This document shows, one piece after another, positions 52,579-61,815 of a stretch of 64,000 nt of DNA (positions are counted from its first letter, which is position 1; each line of letters starts with the position of its first letter). The stretch covers positions 432,954 through 496,953 of the forward strand of contig NZ_JAMXOC010000001.1 in assembly GCF_024721265.1 (NCBI RefSeq), read 5' to 3'. A program made the translations under genes and the position numbers. The DNA comes from Ohessyouella blattaphilus (GTDB lineage Bacteria; Bacillota; Clostridia; Lachnospirales; Lachnospiraceae). The notes beneath the pieces were generated by a model that worked only from the letters and a program-made list of their open reading frames with translations, searched no databases and was not told the DNA's origin.

Positions 52579-53655
52579 CTAATTTATCACTTTTATATCT
52601 GCTGCTCCAAATGTCCCATAAGGAGTCTTAACCGTAGTCCGCGGCCACTTGCCACTATCGGTAAAATTCTCTACGCCATTTTCATTCAAATACGTAGTAT
52701 CTTCGCATTTCGTTCCTGTAATCGTCGGGTTCCAAGCAAAGACATACCCTGTTTGCATGGCCCCTGGTGTGGTTTCGCTAACCACGATTTCTCGGCAAGC
52801 GTACCCGGTGGGTCCTCCTTGGTGGTGGAGACGCCACTCGCCGGCATAGCCTGCCTCTTCGTATAGATGTATAACCTCTGAAAAATAATCTTGGTATTTC
52901 TTCCCTGCCTCAAGAAGGCCTTGCATTCCAGCAAAGATATACTGAACACCCTTCATCTTCTCTGCTAACTCAGCAGGCACCTCGCCAAAGCAAACCATTC
53001 TTGTAAGACTTATGTATAGGCCGTACTTTTCCCCACCGAGAACAATCATTAGCGTCTTCTCGATAGCCTTATCCGTCGGCGCTGGGTGACGAAATTTATT
53101 GATACGCTCATCACTCCCCACCAGGACGCAGTCCGGTGCTACCCCGGCGGATAGACACATTTTCTCGAGCCTTGTAGCGACACTTTTTTCCGTCTCACCG
53201 GGGCGGCTATTTACAATCACTTCTTCTACTATTTCCGCCATCTGCTTACCGATTTCCCGGTAGTGCTCAATATCCTCCTCACGTAAATCTAGGCGCAACT
53301 CTACTAGCTGGGCCTCAATACTCGGAGTGTCAAGCACACCACAATCACTCATCATCCGCCGACCTTCACAGTACTCCGTAAGAAACGGCACCACGCCTAC
53401 TTCCCAAGGCACTTCCACCATCTTCGCCCCAAGACGATTCTGTTCTTCATTCATCCGCCTAGCATCGCTTACATCCGCTACTAGTAAAAGCTCATCCGCT
53501 GTCACCACCAGATAGGCCACACCCATCTCGGTGGCGGTTAGAATTTCATTGCGGTCCCCTTCTGTAAGCCAGAGATAATTGTCTTGACGTCCCAAGATTA
53601 CCCCAGTGTAATCATTTATCTGTAAAAACTCGCGTAAACGCTGTAAATTTGTCAT
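52579..53655 (-). CDS. M24 (creatinase/aminopeptidase-fold) protein with degenerate metal site
   Basis: 358 residues. The N-terminal creatinase-like domain (residues about 1-125) and C-terminal pita-bread fold (HYREIGKQMAEIVEEVIVNSRPGETEKSVATRLE) match the M24 family. In active metallopeptidases two aspartates, a histidine and two glutamates bind metal. Here the position of the aspartates reads GLYISLTRMVCFG, with neither Asp. Creatinases also work without metal, so it may be a hydrolase of a small amine compound or a non-enzyme. It is 12 nt behind an alcohol dehydrogenase gene in the same unit. Confidence 0.75.
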   Translation of the reverse strand: MTNLQRLREFLQINDYTGVILGRQDNYLWLTEGDRNEILTATEMGVAYLVVTADELLLVADVSDARRMNEEQNRLGAKMVEVPWEVGVVPFLTEYCEGRRMMSDCGVLDTPSIEAQLVELRLDLREEDIEHYREIGKQMAEIVEEVIVNSRPGETEKSVATRLEKMCLSAGVAPDCVLVGSDERINKFRHPAPTDKAIEKTLMIVLGGEKYGLYISLTRMVCFGEVPAELAEKMKGVQYIFAGMQGLLEAGKKYQDYFSEVIHLYEEAGYAGEWRLHHQGGPTGYACREIVVSETTPGAMQTGYVFAWNPTITGTKCEDTTYLNENGVENFTDSGKWPRTTVKTPYGTFGAADIKVIN

Positions 53656-53666
53656 AAGCGACCTCG

Positions 53667-54722
53667 CTATTCCATGTTAATACACACTTTACCCGTTTTT
53701 CCCGTAGCAAAGACCCGGAAGGCTTCATCGGCGTCTTCCAAATTAAAGCGATGGGTGATAATCTGCGACGGATGTATCTTCTTCCGATCTAATAAATCAA
53801 CTAAATTCTCCATATTGGCCATGGAAGTCACCCATGATCCCAATAGAGATAGGTTCTTATGAAGTAACAATGGACTCGGTTCAAAAGAAACCGTACCTTG
53901 CTCACCGAGGAACGTGACTCTGCCCCACATTCTCGCAGCTTCAAGACACTTATGGCGTCCCGCTGCACTACCAGAGCAATCAATCGCCACTTCTACCCCT
54001 TTACCACCAGTAAATTCCATAATCTCTGGCAAAGCATCGGCACCGGTAAACACCGCGTCCGCGCCCACTTTCTTCGCCATCTCGGCTCTTTCTTCCGATA
54101 AGTCAACGCCGATTACCCTTGCGCCTAAAGCTTTGGCTAAAATAACCGTTGCCTGACCAACTGGTCCAAGACCCATTACTAAGACATTGTCTCTACCGGA
54201 TACTTCTGCCCGCAGAAGTCCTTGGTAGGCGGTACCAAAACCACAAGCGATCATCGCCCCGTCTTCGTAAGTCAAAAATTCTGGCAAGTGAATACAAGTC
54301 GCTGCATCTGCTACCATATATTCGCCCATCGCGCCGTCTCGTTGCCAACCATACGCTCTTCGCTCAGGATTAGGACAGTTGATAAAGTAGCCCTTACGAC
54401 ATTCGTCGCAGTAGCCACAACCTTGAATGTGATATACCGTAACCCGGTCACCCTCTTTAAAATCGAGAACCCCTTCGCCAACAGCCACTACCTGACCGCT
54501 AGGTTCATGACCGCAAATCACGTTATCGTAGCGCGCGCCGCCTGTCTTATCGGTGTGCTCATGGTAAATGTACTTAAGATCACTACCACAGATGCTAGCT
54601 GCTTTCATCTTTAATAACACTTGTCCGTGACCCGGTGTGGGAACATCGTATTCGCCAGCCGCTACTGTAGAGTCTCCTGGCAGCTTCATTCCTAACATTC
54701 TTCTTGGAAGTTCATATTTCAT
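53667..54722 (-). CDS. Zinc-dependent alcohol (polyol) dehydrogenase
   Basis: About 351 residues. Medium-chain dehydrogenase with catalytic zinc site (AASICGSDLKYIYHEHTDK, CGHEPSG), structural cysteines (GCGYCDECRKGYFINC) and NAD loop (VMGLGPVGQATVILAKALGARVIGVD). It is only distantly similar to the enzyme at 50206, so a different substrate is likely. The ATG at 54722 has GGAGG 8 nt upstream. It heads a two-gene unit with the M24-like gene and is probably controlled by the AraC gene upstream. Confidence 0.88.
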   Translation of the reverse strand: MKYELPRRMLGMKLPGDSTVAAGEYDVPTPGHGQVLLKMKAASICGSDLKYIYHEHTDKTGGARYDNVICGHEPSGQVVAVGEGVLDFKEGDRVTVYHIQGCGYCDECRKGYFINCPNPERRAYGWQRDGAMGEYMVADAATCIHLPEFLTYEDGAMIACGFGTAYQGLLRAEVSGRDNVLVMGLGPVGQATVILAKALGARVIGVDLSEERAEMAKKVGADAVFTGADALPEIMEFTGGKGVEVAIDCSGSAAGRHKCLEAARMWGRVTFLGEQGTVSFEPSPLLLHKNLSLLGSWVTSMANMENLVDLLDRKKIHPSQIITHRFNLEDADEAFRVFATGKTGKVCINME

Positions 54723-54812
54723 TCTCGTATCCTCCATGGTTTATTTATGCCTCAATTTTAGCACCTTTAACACCTCATAGGAATTAACTATCATTGAAAA
54801 TGATGGACTATG

Positions 54813-55703
54813 TTACTGTCTTTGTAGGTAGTTCCCATTTCGGTACTCCTTCGGTGATACCCCGATTACTTTTTTAAAAATCCGTGAAAAATAATAGGGG
54901 TCTTCATACCCTAACTCCTGACTGATTTCTACTATATAACGGTCAGTAGCCTTTAGTAGCTTACACGCCTCTTGCATTTTTAAGTTAATAAAAAAATCAA
55001 TCGGCGCTTTATCCGTATACTTCTTAAAGGTAGCATTTAGATAACTCTTCGAAAGCCCTAGTTCATCGGCAAGAGCATCTAACGTCAAGACCTTATCTAG
55101 ATTGCGGTACATATACCGGATACTCATGGTTACGTGTTTGTTCTGTTTACTGGCTTCATCCACCTTCTCACGGAAATAGAACTCCGAAAGAATCAGCGAC
55201 AACACCTGAGACATATAGATGAAGTTACCCAGAGTATAATTGCGGCGCAGTACCCGGAAAAGGATATCAAATAAGGTAATGATACGACTTTCCCCTGCCT
55301 GAGAGTTCAGCTCAATGATCTGCTTTCTAGAAAGGGGATAGTATGCCGCGTTTTCTCCTTTAAAATGCACCCAGAAGATACTCCAAGGATTTTCCTCACT
55401 GGCATAGTACTCGTGCCGCTCGCCTGCAGGGATCGTAAAGGCCTCATGGTCTCGCAAATGATACTTTTCTCCTTCGACGACAATGGTCCCCTCACCTTCC
55501 ATACAGTAGATTAAGATATTCTCCTCGCCGCCCTCCTCTCGCTCGCGGTAATGATGTAAGGCCTTAGGGAAAAAACCGATATCCGTCAGAAACAAGCCCC
55601 TGATTAAAGGATGATCCTTATAATCGCTGAAGCTTTCCATCGGTATCACAATATATTGTTCATCTTTGAAACCATCTTTTTTCTTATCTTCTCTATTTAA
55701 CAT
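54813..55703 (-). CDS. AraC family transcriptional regulator
   Basis: 296 residues. An N-terminal cupin sugar-sensing domain (GEGTIVVEGEKYHLRDHEAFTIPAGERHEYYASEENPWSIFWVHF) is followed by two C-terminal helix-turn-helices (TLDALADELGLSKSYLNATFKKYTDKAPIDFF and ELGYEDPYYFSRIFKKVIGVSPKEYR). It is divergent from the DUF5107 gene and upstream of the dehydrogenase unit, so it may activate both sides. Confidence 0.9.
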   Translation of the reverse strand: MLNREDKKKDGFKDEQYIVIPMESFSDYKDHPLIRGLFLTDIGFFPKALHHYREREEGGEENILIYCMEGEGTIVVEGEKYHLRDHEAFTIPAGERHEYYASEENPWSIFWVHFKGENAAYYPLSRKQIIELNSQAGESRIITLFDILFRVLRRNYTLGNFIYMSQVLSLILSEFYFREKVDEASKQNKHVTMSIRYMYRNLDKVLTLDALADELGLSKSYLNATFKKYTDKAPIDFFINLKMQEACKLLKATDRYIVEISQELGYEDPYYFSRIFKKVIGVSPKEYRNGNYLQRQ

Positions 55704-55775
55704 ATTTTCATGTTAGCAATAATATGTAATATTGTCCATCTTTTTCATTTATATGATATTCTTTTTGCTCATTCT

Positions 55776-55810
55776 TTGTGGTAACTTTTACTTAAACTTA
55801 CATAAGTAAA
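55776..55810 (+). promoter_or_regulatory. Promoter and palindromic operator of the DUF5107 gene
   Basis: TTGTGG (55776-55781), 17 bp, TACATA (55799-55804). An inverted repeat TTTACTTA-N8-TAAGTAAA (55787-55810) covers the spacer and -10, a likely repressor or regulator site. Confidence 0.55.
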
Positions 55811-55833
55811 TTTGATAAAGGAGAGATTTTAAA

Positions 55834-58800
55834 ATGAAAAATAATGAATCTGTAAAGGTTTGGCAAGACGAAATAACCCTCCCTACGTATCCCGTAGCAC
55901 CACCGGAAAAAGCACCCCTTTTTATCGAAAGTCGCGCCTATCAAGGTAGCTCAGGTAAGGTCTATCCGCTACCGGTAACCGAAAAGATAGAAGACAAACC
56001 CGTAGACCAAACGTATCAGGCGATCTATCTGGAAAACCAGTATTTAAAAGTAATGATTCTTCCCGAGCTTGGCGGACGAATTCAACGAGCATACGACAAA
56101 ACCAACGACTACGATTTTGTCTATTATAACCATGTAATCAAGCCAGCCCTAGTCGGTCTTACCGGCCCTTGGATTTCTGGCGGAATCGAATTCAACTGGC
56201 CGCAACACCATCGTCCTACTACGTATTCACCAGTCGAATACGCTTATGAAGAAAATGCCGATGGTTCTGCTACCGTCTTTGTTAGTGAATTAGATCAAAT
56301 GTACGGAACCAAGGGTATGGGAAAATTCACCCTTTATCCAGATAAAGCTTATATTGAAATCAAGGGACAACTTTATAACAACACCGACTTGCCTCAGACA
56401 TTCCTCTGGTGGGCGAATCCGGCAGTACCTGTCAATGATCACACCTATTCTGTCTTCCCACCGGATGTTAACGCTGTTATGGACCATGGCAAACGAGCAG
56501 TCTCTACTTTCCCGATCGCCACCGGCGAGTACTATAAGTTCGACTACTCTGAGGGTGTAGACATCTCCATGTATAAAAACGTGGAAGTGCCGACCTCCTA
56601 CATGGCTGCCCATTCCGACTACGACTTTATCGGTAACTACGACGGCCAATTAGAAGCCGGTTTGCTTCACGTAGCCGATCACCACATCTCTCCTGGAAAG
56701 AAACAGTGGACTTGGGGAAATGCTGATTTTGGTCAAGCCTGGGATCGCAACCTAACCGACGAAGACGGCCCGTATATCGAGTTGATGACTGGTGTCTATA
56801 CCGATAACCAACCGGATTTTACTTGGTTAAAACCACATGAAGAAAAGACCTTCACCCAGTACTTTATGCCTTATAAAGGGGTGGGCCGAGTAAAGAACGC
56901 AACGAAAAACGCGGCGGCTAATCTAACCTTTGGAAATGGCATCGGCGAAGTCGCCATCTATACTACCGCTGCTTATGAAAATTTGCGCCTTACAATTAAT
57001 GACAGTGACGGGGGCGTTATCTATGAGAAGAGCCTAACCCTAGATCCTGGCTCCTCCTTTACCGATACCTTTACCAGTGAATTAACTGCTGATAGTAGCA
57101 CTGGCTGCACCTTAATGCTGACTACTTCTAAGGGTGAAACCCTTGTTAGCTATACCGTTCCTAAAACCGAGCTTGCGGCTACGCCGGAACCGGCAGAGAA
57201 ACTGCCAGCACCGCTAGAACTAAAGTCTACGGAAGAGCTATACTTAGCCGGTCAGCACTTAGAGCAGTATCGCCACGCTACCAGAGAACCTGCGGATTAT
57301 TACGAAGAAGGACTTCGCCGGGACCCTACGGACATTCGCCTCAATAACGCTTACGGTCTCCTCAAAATGCGCCGGGGACACTTAGAAGAAGCAAAAGCGC
57401 TTTTTGAAGCTGCTATCAACAAACAAACCTGGAAGAACCCCAATCCATATTACGGGGAAAGCTACTTTAACCTAGGACTGGTTCAGGTACTTTTAGGTGA
57501 GGATGCCCAGGCATATGACGCTTTCTACAAATCCACCTGGAGTTACGAAACCGAAAGCCCAGGCTATTACTGGCTAGCAACTCTTGCTTGTAAGCAAAAG
57601 AATTATGAAAGTGCTCTCGAGTTCCTGGGACAATCGCTTCTACGTAACTGGCATGATATTAAGGCTCGCACCCTAAAGATTGCCTGCCTTAGAGCTCTTG
57701 GACGAGATACCAAAGAAGAGCTTACACGCGCTTTGGAAATCGATCCTTTATACATCGGTCTCCTTTTCGAAGAAGGACACTGCACTGGTGACTTTACCAA
57801 GTTCCAAAAGGTAATGAGAGGTTGCATCAACAATTACCTAGAGCTTGCGCTCCTTTATATGGATGCCGGACTATACGCGGACGCGTTAGCAATTTTAGAA
57901 AACATAACCACCTTATCACCTATGGCCAACTACTACCAAGGCTATATTTATCAGCTCCTTGGAGATAGTAAGAAAGCACTTCTTGCCTATCAGGCCGGGG
58001 AAAAGGTGAATCCTGATGGTTGCTTCCCTAGCAAGATTATCGAGATGTTAATTCTGACAGACGCGACTAAGGTCCTACCAGAAGCGCCTTTTGCTAATTA
58101 CTATTTAGGAAACCTCCTCTACGATAAGAAGCAATATAAAGCCGCAACGAAGCGCTGGGAAACCTGCACGAATCTGCGCCCTGACTACGGCATGGCTTAC
58201 CGCAATCTCTCTATCGCTTATTACAATAAAGAAAAGAACCCAGAAAAAGCGCTAGCTGCAATTGAGAAAGCCTACACGTTAGACCCAGATTACCCTAGAC
58301 TACTGATGGAATACGATCAGATGCGTGCCATTAACCGAGTTGCACCAGAGGCACGTTTAGAGCTTCTAGAAGAGAAACTAGGAGTAGTCAAAGAACGAGA
58401 CGCTCTTTACGTTAATTACATCAACCTTCTAAACCTTACCGGTAAATACACCGAAGCCCTTGACCACATCAGCAATCATCTGTTCCATCCATGGGAAGGC
58501 GGCGAAGGCAAGGTAAGCGGCGCTTATCGCTACGCGTTAACCGGCAATGCCATTAAGGCGATGGGAGCTGGCAATTACCAAGAGGCGATTGCTCTCTTAG
58601 AAAAGACCTTAACTTATCCAGAGAACTTAGGAGAAGGAAAGCTACCTAACGTCCAGGACAATATCGCTCACTACTACTTAGGAAAATGCTACCAGGCACA
58701 AGGCATGGATGAGAAAGCGCACCACTATTTCATTCTCGCCTCTAAAGGTATCGATGAGCCTGCAAGCGTTCTTTACTATAACGATCAACCTTCTGACACC

Positions 58801-59127
58801 ATGCTCTATCAAGGACTCGCATGTGAAGAACTAGCCGATAACAAAAGTGCCAAGAGAAACTATCACCTACTTAAATCTTTCGGTGAGAAACATCTCTTCG
58901 ATGAGGTGGAATACGACTTCTTCGCAGTCTCTCTGCCAGAATTCAACATCTACCAGGAAGACATCGGCGATAACAACGTAACGTATTGCAACTACTTAAT
59001 CGCTCTTAGCGAAATCGGTCTAAAGAACTACTCCGAAGCCGAAAGACGGTTACACGAACTATTAGAAGTTCATCCAGACCACCAAGGAGCTTTGATGCAC
59101 CTTAAATATATTGAAAGAATGAAATAG
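55834..59127 (+). CDS. DUF5107 domain protein with TPR repeats
   Basis: 1097 residues, no signal peptide. The N-terminal about 330 residues form a DUF5107 domain resembling aldose mutarotase-like beta-sandwiches (YLENQYLKVMILPELGGRIQRAYDKTNDYDFVYYN, GGIEFNWPQHHRPTTYSPV). A linker leads to many tetratricopeptide repeats up to the C-terminus (for example SYFNLGLVQVLLGEDAQAYDAFYKS, GMAYRNLSIAYYNKEKNPEKALAAIEKAY). Such proteins are often found beside AraC regulators and sugar transporters, and the function is not established. An AAGGAGAG site lies 9 nt before the ATG. It is one of the few plus-strand genes in the region. Confidence 0.85.
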   Translation: MKNNESVKVWQDEITLPTYPVAPPEKAPLFIESRAYQGSSGKVYPLPVTEKIEDKPVDQTYQAIYLENQYLKVMILPELGGRIQRAYDKTNDYDFVYYNHVIKPALVGLTGPWISGGIEFNWPQHHRPTTYSPVEYAYEENADGSATVFVSELDQMYGTKGMGKFTLYPDKAYIEIKGQLYNNTDLPQTFLWWANPAVPVNDHTYSVFPPDVNAVMDHGKRAVSTFPIATGEYYKFDYSEGVDISMYKNVEVPTSYMAAHSDYDFIGNYDGQLEAGLLHVADHHISPGKKQWTWGNADFGQAWDRNLTDEDGPYIELMTGVYTDNQPDFTWLKPHEEKTFTQYFMPYKGVGRVKNATKNAAANLTFGNGIGEVAIYTTAAYENLRLTINDSDGGVIYEKSLTLDPGSSFTDTFTSELTADSSTGCTLMLTTSKGETLVSYTVPKTELAATPEPAEKLPAPLELKSTEELYLAGQHLEQYRHATREPADYYEEGLRRDPTDIRLNNAYGLLKMRRGHLEEAKALFEAAINKQTWKNPNPYYGESYFNLGLVQVLLGEDAQAYDAFYKSTWSYETESPGYYWLATLACKQKNYESALEFLGQSLLRNWHDIKARTLKIACLRALGRDTKEELTRALEIDPLYIGLLFEEGHCTGDFTKFQKVMRGCINNYLELALLYMDAGLYADALAILENITTLSPMANYYQGYIYQLLGDSKKALLAYQAGEKVNPDGCFPSKIIEMLILTDATKVLPEAPFANYYLGNLLYDKKQYKAATKRWETCTNLRPDYGMAYRNLSIAYYNKEKNPEKALAAIEKAYTLDPDYPRLLMEYDQMRAINRVAPEARLELLEEKLGVVKERDALYVNYINLLNLTGKYTEALDHISNHLFHPWEGGEGKVSGAYRYALTGNAIKAMGAGNYQEAIALLEKTLTYPENLGEGKLPNVQDNIAHYYLGKCYQAQGMDEKAHHYFILASKGIDEPASVLYYNDQPSDTMLYQGLACEELADNKSAKRNYHLLKSFGEKHLFDEVEYDFFAVSLPEFNIYQEDIGDNNVTYCNYLIALSEIGLKNYSEAERRLHELLEVHPDHQGALMHLKYIERMK

Positions 59128-59142
59128 GCAGTAAATAAAAAC

Positions 59143-59181
59143 AGGGAACTTTTGAAGTGATATTTTCTTCAAAAGTTCCCT
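59143..59181. terminator. Bidirectional terminator between the DUF5107 and epimerase genes
   Basis: A perfect 15-bp stem (AGGGAACTTTTGAAG / CTTCAAAAGTTCCCT) with a 9-nt loop, T-rich on both sides, between convergent genes. Confidence 0.9.
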
Positions 59182-59193
59182 TTCGTTCTTAAC

Positions 59194-60063
59194 TTAACCC
59201 ATAACTTTCTTCAAGTATGCCGCTGAATTTCCGGCTGCGCTATCTAGCGTCTCCATCCTATCATCACTTAAGAGATTACGCCAAACCTTAATATCGGCGC
59301 CAACCTTTCCGCCTTTGGTAACGAATGGCTCCATCACCACCGGTCCAGAAAAATCTATCTCGTTTAAGATTTCCCCAATCTTTTCCCAGGACATAAGCGT
59401 CCCCGCAAGAGGCGGACGTCTATTGGCTTCTCCTACGTGTAGCTCGCCTAAATAATCTCCTGTTTCTCTAATGGCTTCTAAGAGGTTATCCTCTTCAATA
59501 TTCATGTGAAAGGTATCTAGTAAAACCTTGACATTAGGCCGATCCACCTCTTTCACGTAAGCCAAGGCTTCTTTGGCGGTATTGATTACATAGCCTTCAA
59601 AGCGATTCAACGCTTCCATATAAAGAGTAATGTCATATTCTGCCGCCAAATCAGCAATTACTTTCATATTTTCAATACTAACTCGCGTATCCCCTTCCTT
59701 ATCGACACCACTTGCATAATCTACCGGCCAATAAGAATACAGCGCTCCCCCAAGACTCTTAATGCCCGCAATCTGCATTTTACGAAAAATATCGCGGTAA
59801 AAGCGAATGGCTCGCGCCACTGTCGCCTCCTCCTTAGAAGCCGTATTGTGAGCCGGAATCGGACCATAGCCACCAGTCAGCTCTATTCCGTACTTAAGTG
59901 ATTCAGCCCGCATTTCTTCAAAAAAGGAATCCGGGCGCTGGTCAAAATCAGCACATGCCACCTCTAAGACATCAAACCCTAAATCCTTCACCTTCTTGAT
60001 AAAGGGAATGGGATTTCCGCCCCACTCTTTTTCCCAATAAGAACAGTAAATACCTATCTTCAT
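59194..60063 (-). CDS. D-psicose 3-epimerase family protein, second copy
   Basis: About 289 residues. It follows clostridial D-psicose 3-epimerases closely. With the start at MKIGIY the metal ligands fall at Glu150 (YMEALNRFEGYVINTAKE), Asp183 (LLDTFHMNIEED), His209 (LHVGEANRRPP) and Glu245 (VMEPFV), essentially the numbering of characterised enzymes. The substrate-pocket segment GGALYSYWPVDY is also typical. It is the last gene of the reductase-aldolase operon and should interconvert ketohexose C3 epimers. Confidence 0.9.
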   Translation of the reverse strand: MKIGIYCSYWEKEWGGNPIPFIKKVKDLGFDVLEVACADFDQRPDSFFEEMRAESLKYGIELTGGYGPIPAHNTASKEEATVARAIRFYRDIFRKMQIAGIKSLGGALYSYWPVDYASGVDKEGDTRVSIENMKVIADLAAEYDITLYMEALNRFEGYVINTAKEALAYVKEVDRPNVKVLLDTFHMNIEEDNLLEAIRETGDYLGELHVGEANRRPPLAGTLMSWEKIGEILNEIDFSGPVVMEPFVTKGGKVGADIKVWRNLLSDDRMETLDSAAGNSAAYLKKVMG

Positions 60064-60083
60064 TCTCTCCACTTCCTTTCTTC

Positions 60084-60755
60084 TTACAGCTCGTAGATTC
60101 GTTTATTTCCATAAAGGGCTTCCCAGTCCTCTTTAAAACGGCCAACCGTCTCCGTAATCAAAGCGCTCTCTACCATCTCTCGGTAAAGCTCTGGCGTCGT
60201 GGTCACCGCATAAGCACCACCAGCAAATGATTGCAACACTTGATCGGCATTCTTAAGACTCGCCACAATAATTTTCGTTCCTAGATTGTGTTCTTTAAAG
60301 AGCGAAGCCATTTGTCTAATACTATCTGCCGCAGCAATCCCTTCGTTACACATCCGGTTATAATAAGGAGCCACGTAATCCGCTCCGGCAATCCCTGCCA
60401 TCACTCCTTGCGACACTTGATAAATAGCAGTAGCCGTTACCTTATACCCTTTTTCCTTTAAGGTCTTGATAGTCTTAAGTCCTTCCTCGTTTGTGGGCAC
60501 TTTGATAAAGGTCTCTTTACCTACACAAGCCGTAATCGCCCCCGCTTCTCTCACCATTTCTTCACAAGTGGAACCAGTCACCTGGATATGAAAATCCTTA
60601 TCACCAATCACCTCTCTAATCTCTGTTATGAGGGGAAAGAAGTCGCGTTTTTCCTTCGTCAAAATCGTCGGATTCGTGGTCACACCGAGAACCTGATATA
60701 TCTCCAAACCTGCTTTGATTTTCTCTACATTTGCACTATCTAATACTATCTTCAT
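60084..60755 (-). CDS. Fructose-6-phosphate aldolase-like (FSA/transaldolase family) enzyme
   Basis: About 223 residues, the FSA size. Counting from MKIVLDSAN, the Schiff-base lysine is Lys85 (FIKVP) and Tyr131 is conserved (VAPYYNR); both match E. coli FSA numbering, and Tyr131 separates FSA from true transaldolases. TTNPTIL and TATAIY are also conserved. FSA splits fructose 6-phosphate or 1-deoxyketose phosphates into glyceraldehyde 3-phosphate and a ketone such as hydroxyacetone. The ATG overlaps the reductase stop (TAATG), with AAGGAG upstream. The actual donor here is not known. Confidence 0.88.
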   Translation of the reverse strand: MKIVLDSANVEKIKAGLEIYQVLGVTTNPTILTKEKRDFFPLITEIREVIGDKDFHIQVTGSTCEEMVREAGAITACVGKETFIKVPTNEEGLKTIKTLKEKGYKVTATAIYQVSQGVMAGIAGADYVAPYYNRMCNEGIAAADSIRQMASLFKEHNLGTKIIVASLKNADQVLQSFAGGAYAVTTTPELYREMVESALITETVGRFKEDWEALYGNKRIYEL

Positions 60756-61783
60756 TAGTTCTCCTTCCATCCTGTCCGATCAATCACACCTTCCAAATCC
60801 CAAATATTTCGCCAATCCTTCGCGCCTGGCCATAAAAACACCTTCGCCTTTATCAGCCGGTCACCTTTATCCGCCTTTTCGATAATCCTCATCTCTTCTT
60901 CTGAAAGCGGGTCGCTGTAAACCGCCTTGTAATTATCGGTATACTCGCTTTCTTTTACTGAAAAAGGTACGGGAATATGCCCTCTCTGGGTTGCCCACTT
61001 TAGACATACCAAGGCGGGATGAACGCTGTGACGCTTCGCTATCTCCACTAGCTCTGACATCTTAAACACTTCTATATCTGTGACTTCTGTATCTCTCGCT
61101 GGCCGCTCCGCTGAGCCAAGTGGCGAATAGGCAAGGGGTATTACCCCCTGCTCCTGACAGTAACGAAAGAGTTCTGGCTGCTGAAAAGCTGGATGCATCT
61201 CCACTTCGTTAAAAACCGGCCGCCGCCGACAAAGAGGCAACACTTCTCTTAACTTCGGAATCGTCATATTAGAAACGCCAATATACCGTACCAAGCCTGC
61301 ATCCACTAGTGCTTCCATCTGAGTCCAGGTAGCCATAAACTCGTCTACAAAGAAAGGCCTGGCGTCCGGGTGGCGGTCATCGATCCCCGCTCCCGGCGCG
61401 TGATAATTAGGAAAAGGCCAGTGAACCAAATAGGCATCCAAATAATCTAACTGCAAATCCTTTAGCGTCTTCTTTAAAGCCGCTATTACCTTCCCAGGGC
61501 CGTGCATATCGTTCCATAATTTCGATAGGATAAAAAGCTCCTCTCTCTTTACCAAGCCCTGTGCAAATGCCTGCTGATAGACCCTGCCGATATCCTCTTC
61601 ATTTCCATAGGCTGCCGCTCCGTCAAAAAAACGATAACCTGCTTTAATCGCTCCGAGAACGGCGGCGGCAACCTCTGATGACTTGTACTTATCGTTGCCA
61701 AAAGTCCCCATGCCGATAATTGGCAAGCTTTTTCCATCCTTAGAGGTTACCTCTGGAAGATTAGCATTCCTTAAAATATCCAT
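60755..61783 (-). CDS. Aldo/keto reductase
   Basis: About 342 residues. An AKR barrel with the catalytic tetrad visible: Asp and Tyr in RFFDGAAAYGNEEDIGR, Lys in FILSKLWND, His in DAYLVHWPFP. Cofactor-binding VPFSVKESEYTDNYKAV lies near the end. It likely reduces a carbonyl with NAD(P)H. The ATG at 61783 has a very strong AAAGGAGGAGG site. It is the first gene of an operon with FSA and epimerase under the GGTATT/AATACC operator. In a radical sugar route it could reduce the ketone or aldehyde released by the aldolase (inference). Confidence 0.9.
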   Translation of the reverse strand: MDILRNANLPEVTSKDGKSLPIIGMGTFGNDKYKSSEVAAAVLGAIKAGYRFFDGAAAYGNEEDIGRVYQQAFAQGLVKREELFILSKLWNDMHGPGKVIAALKKTLKDLQLDYLDAYLVHWPFPNYHAPGAGIDDRHPDARPFFVDEFMATWTQMEALVDAGLVRYIGVSNMTIPKLREVLPLCRRRPVFNEVEMHPAFQQPELFRYCQEQGVIPLAYSPLGSAERPARDTEVTDIEVFKMSELVEIAKRHSVHPALVCLKWATQRGHIPVPFSVKESEYTDNYKAVYSDPLSEEEMRIIEKADKGDRLIKAKVFLWPGAKDWRNIWDLEGVIDRTGWKEN

Positions 61784-61815
61784 CTCCCCCTCCTCCTTTA
61801 TTTTCATTCTCTCCA

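Noticed and set aside
60084..60755. Calling the aldolase a pentose-phosphate transaldolase
   Set aside because: Tyr131 and the overall segment VAPYYNR follow fructose-6-phosphate aldolase rather than transaldolase.
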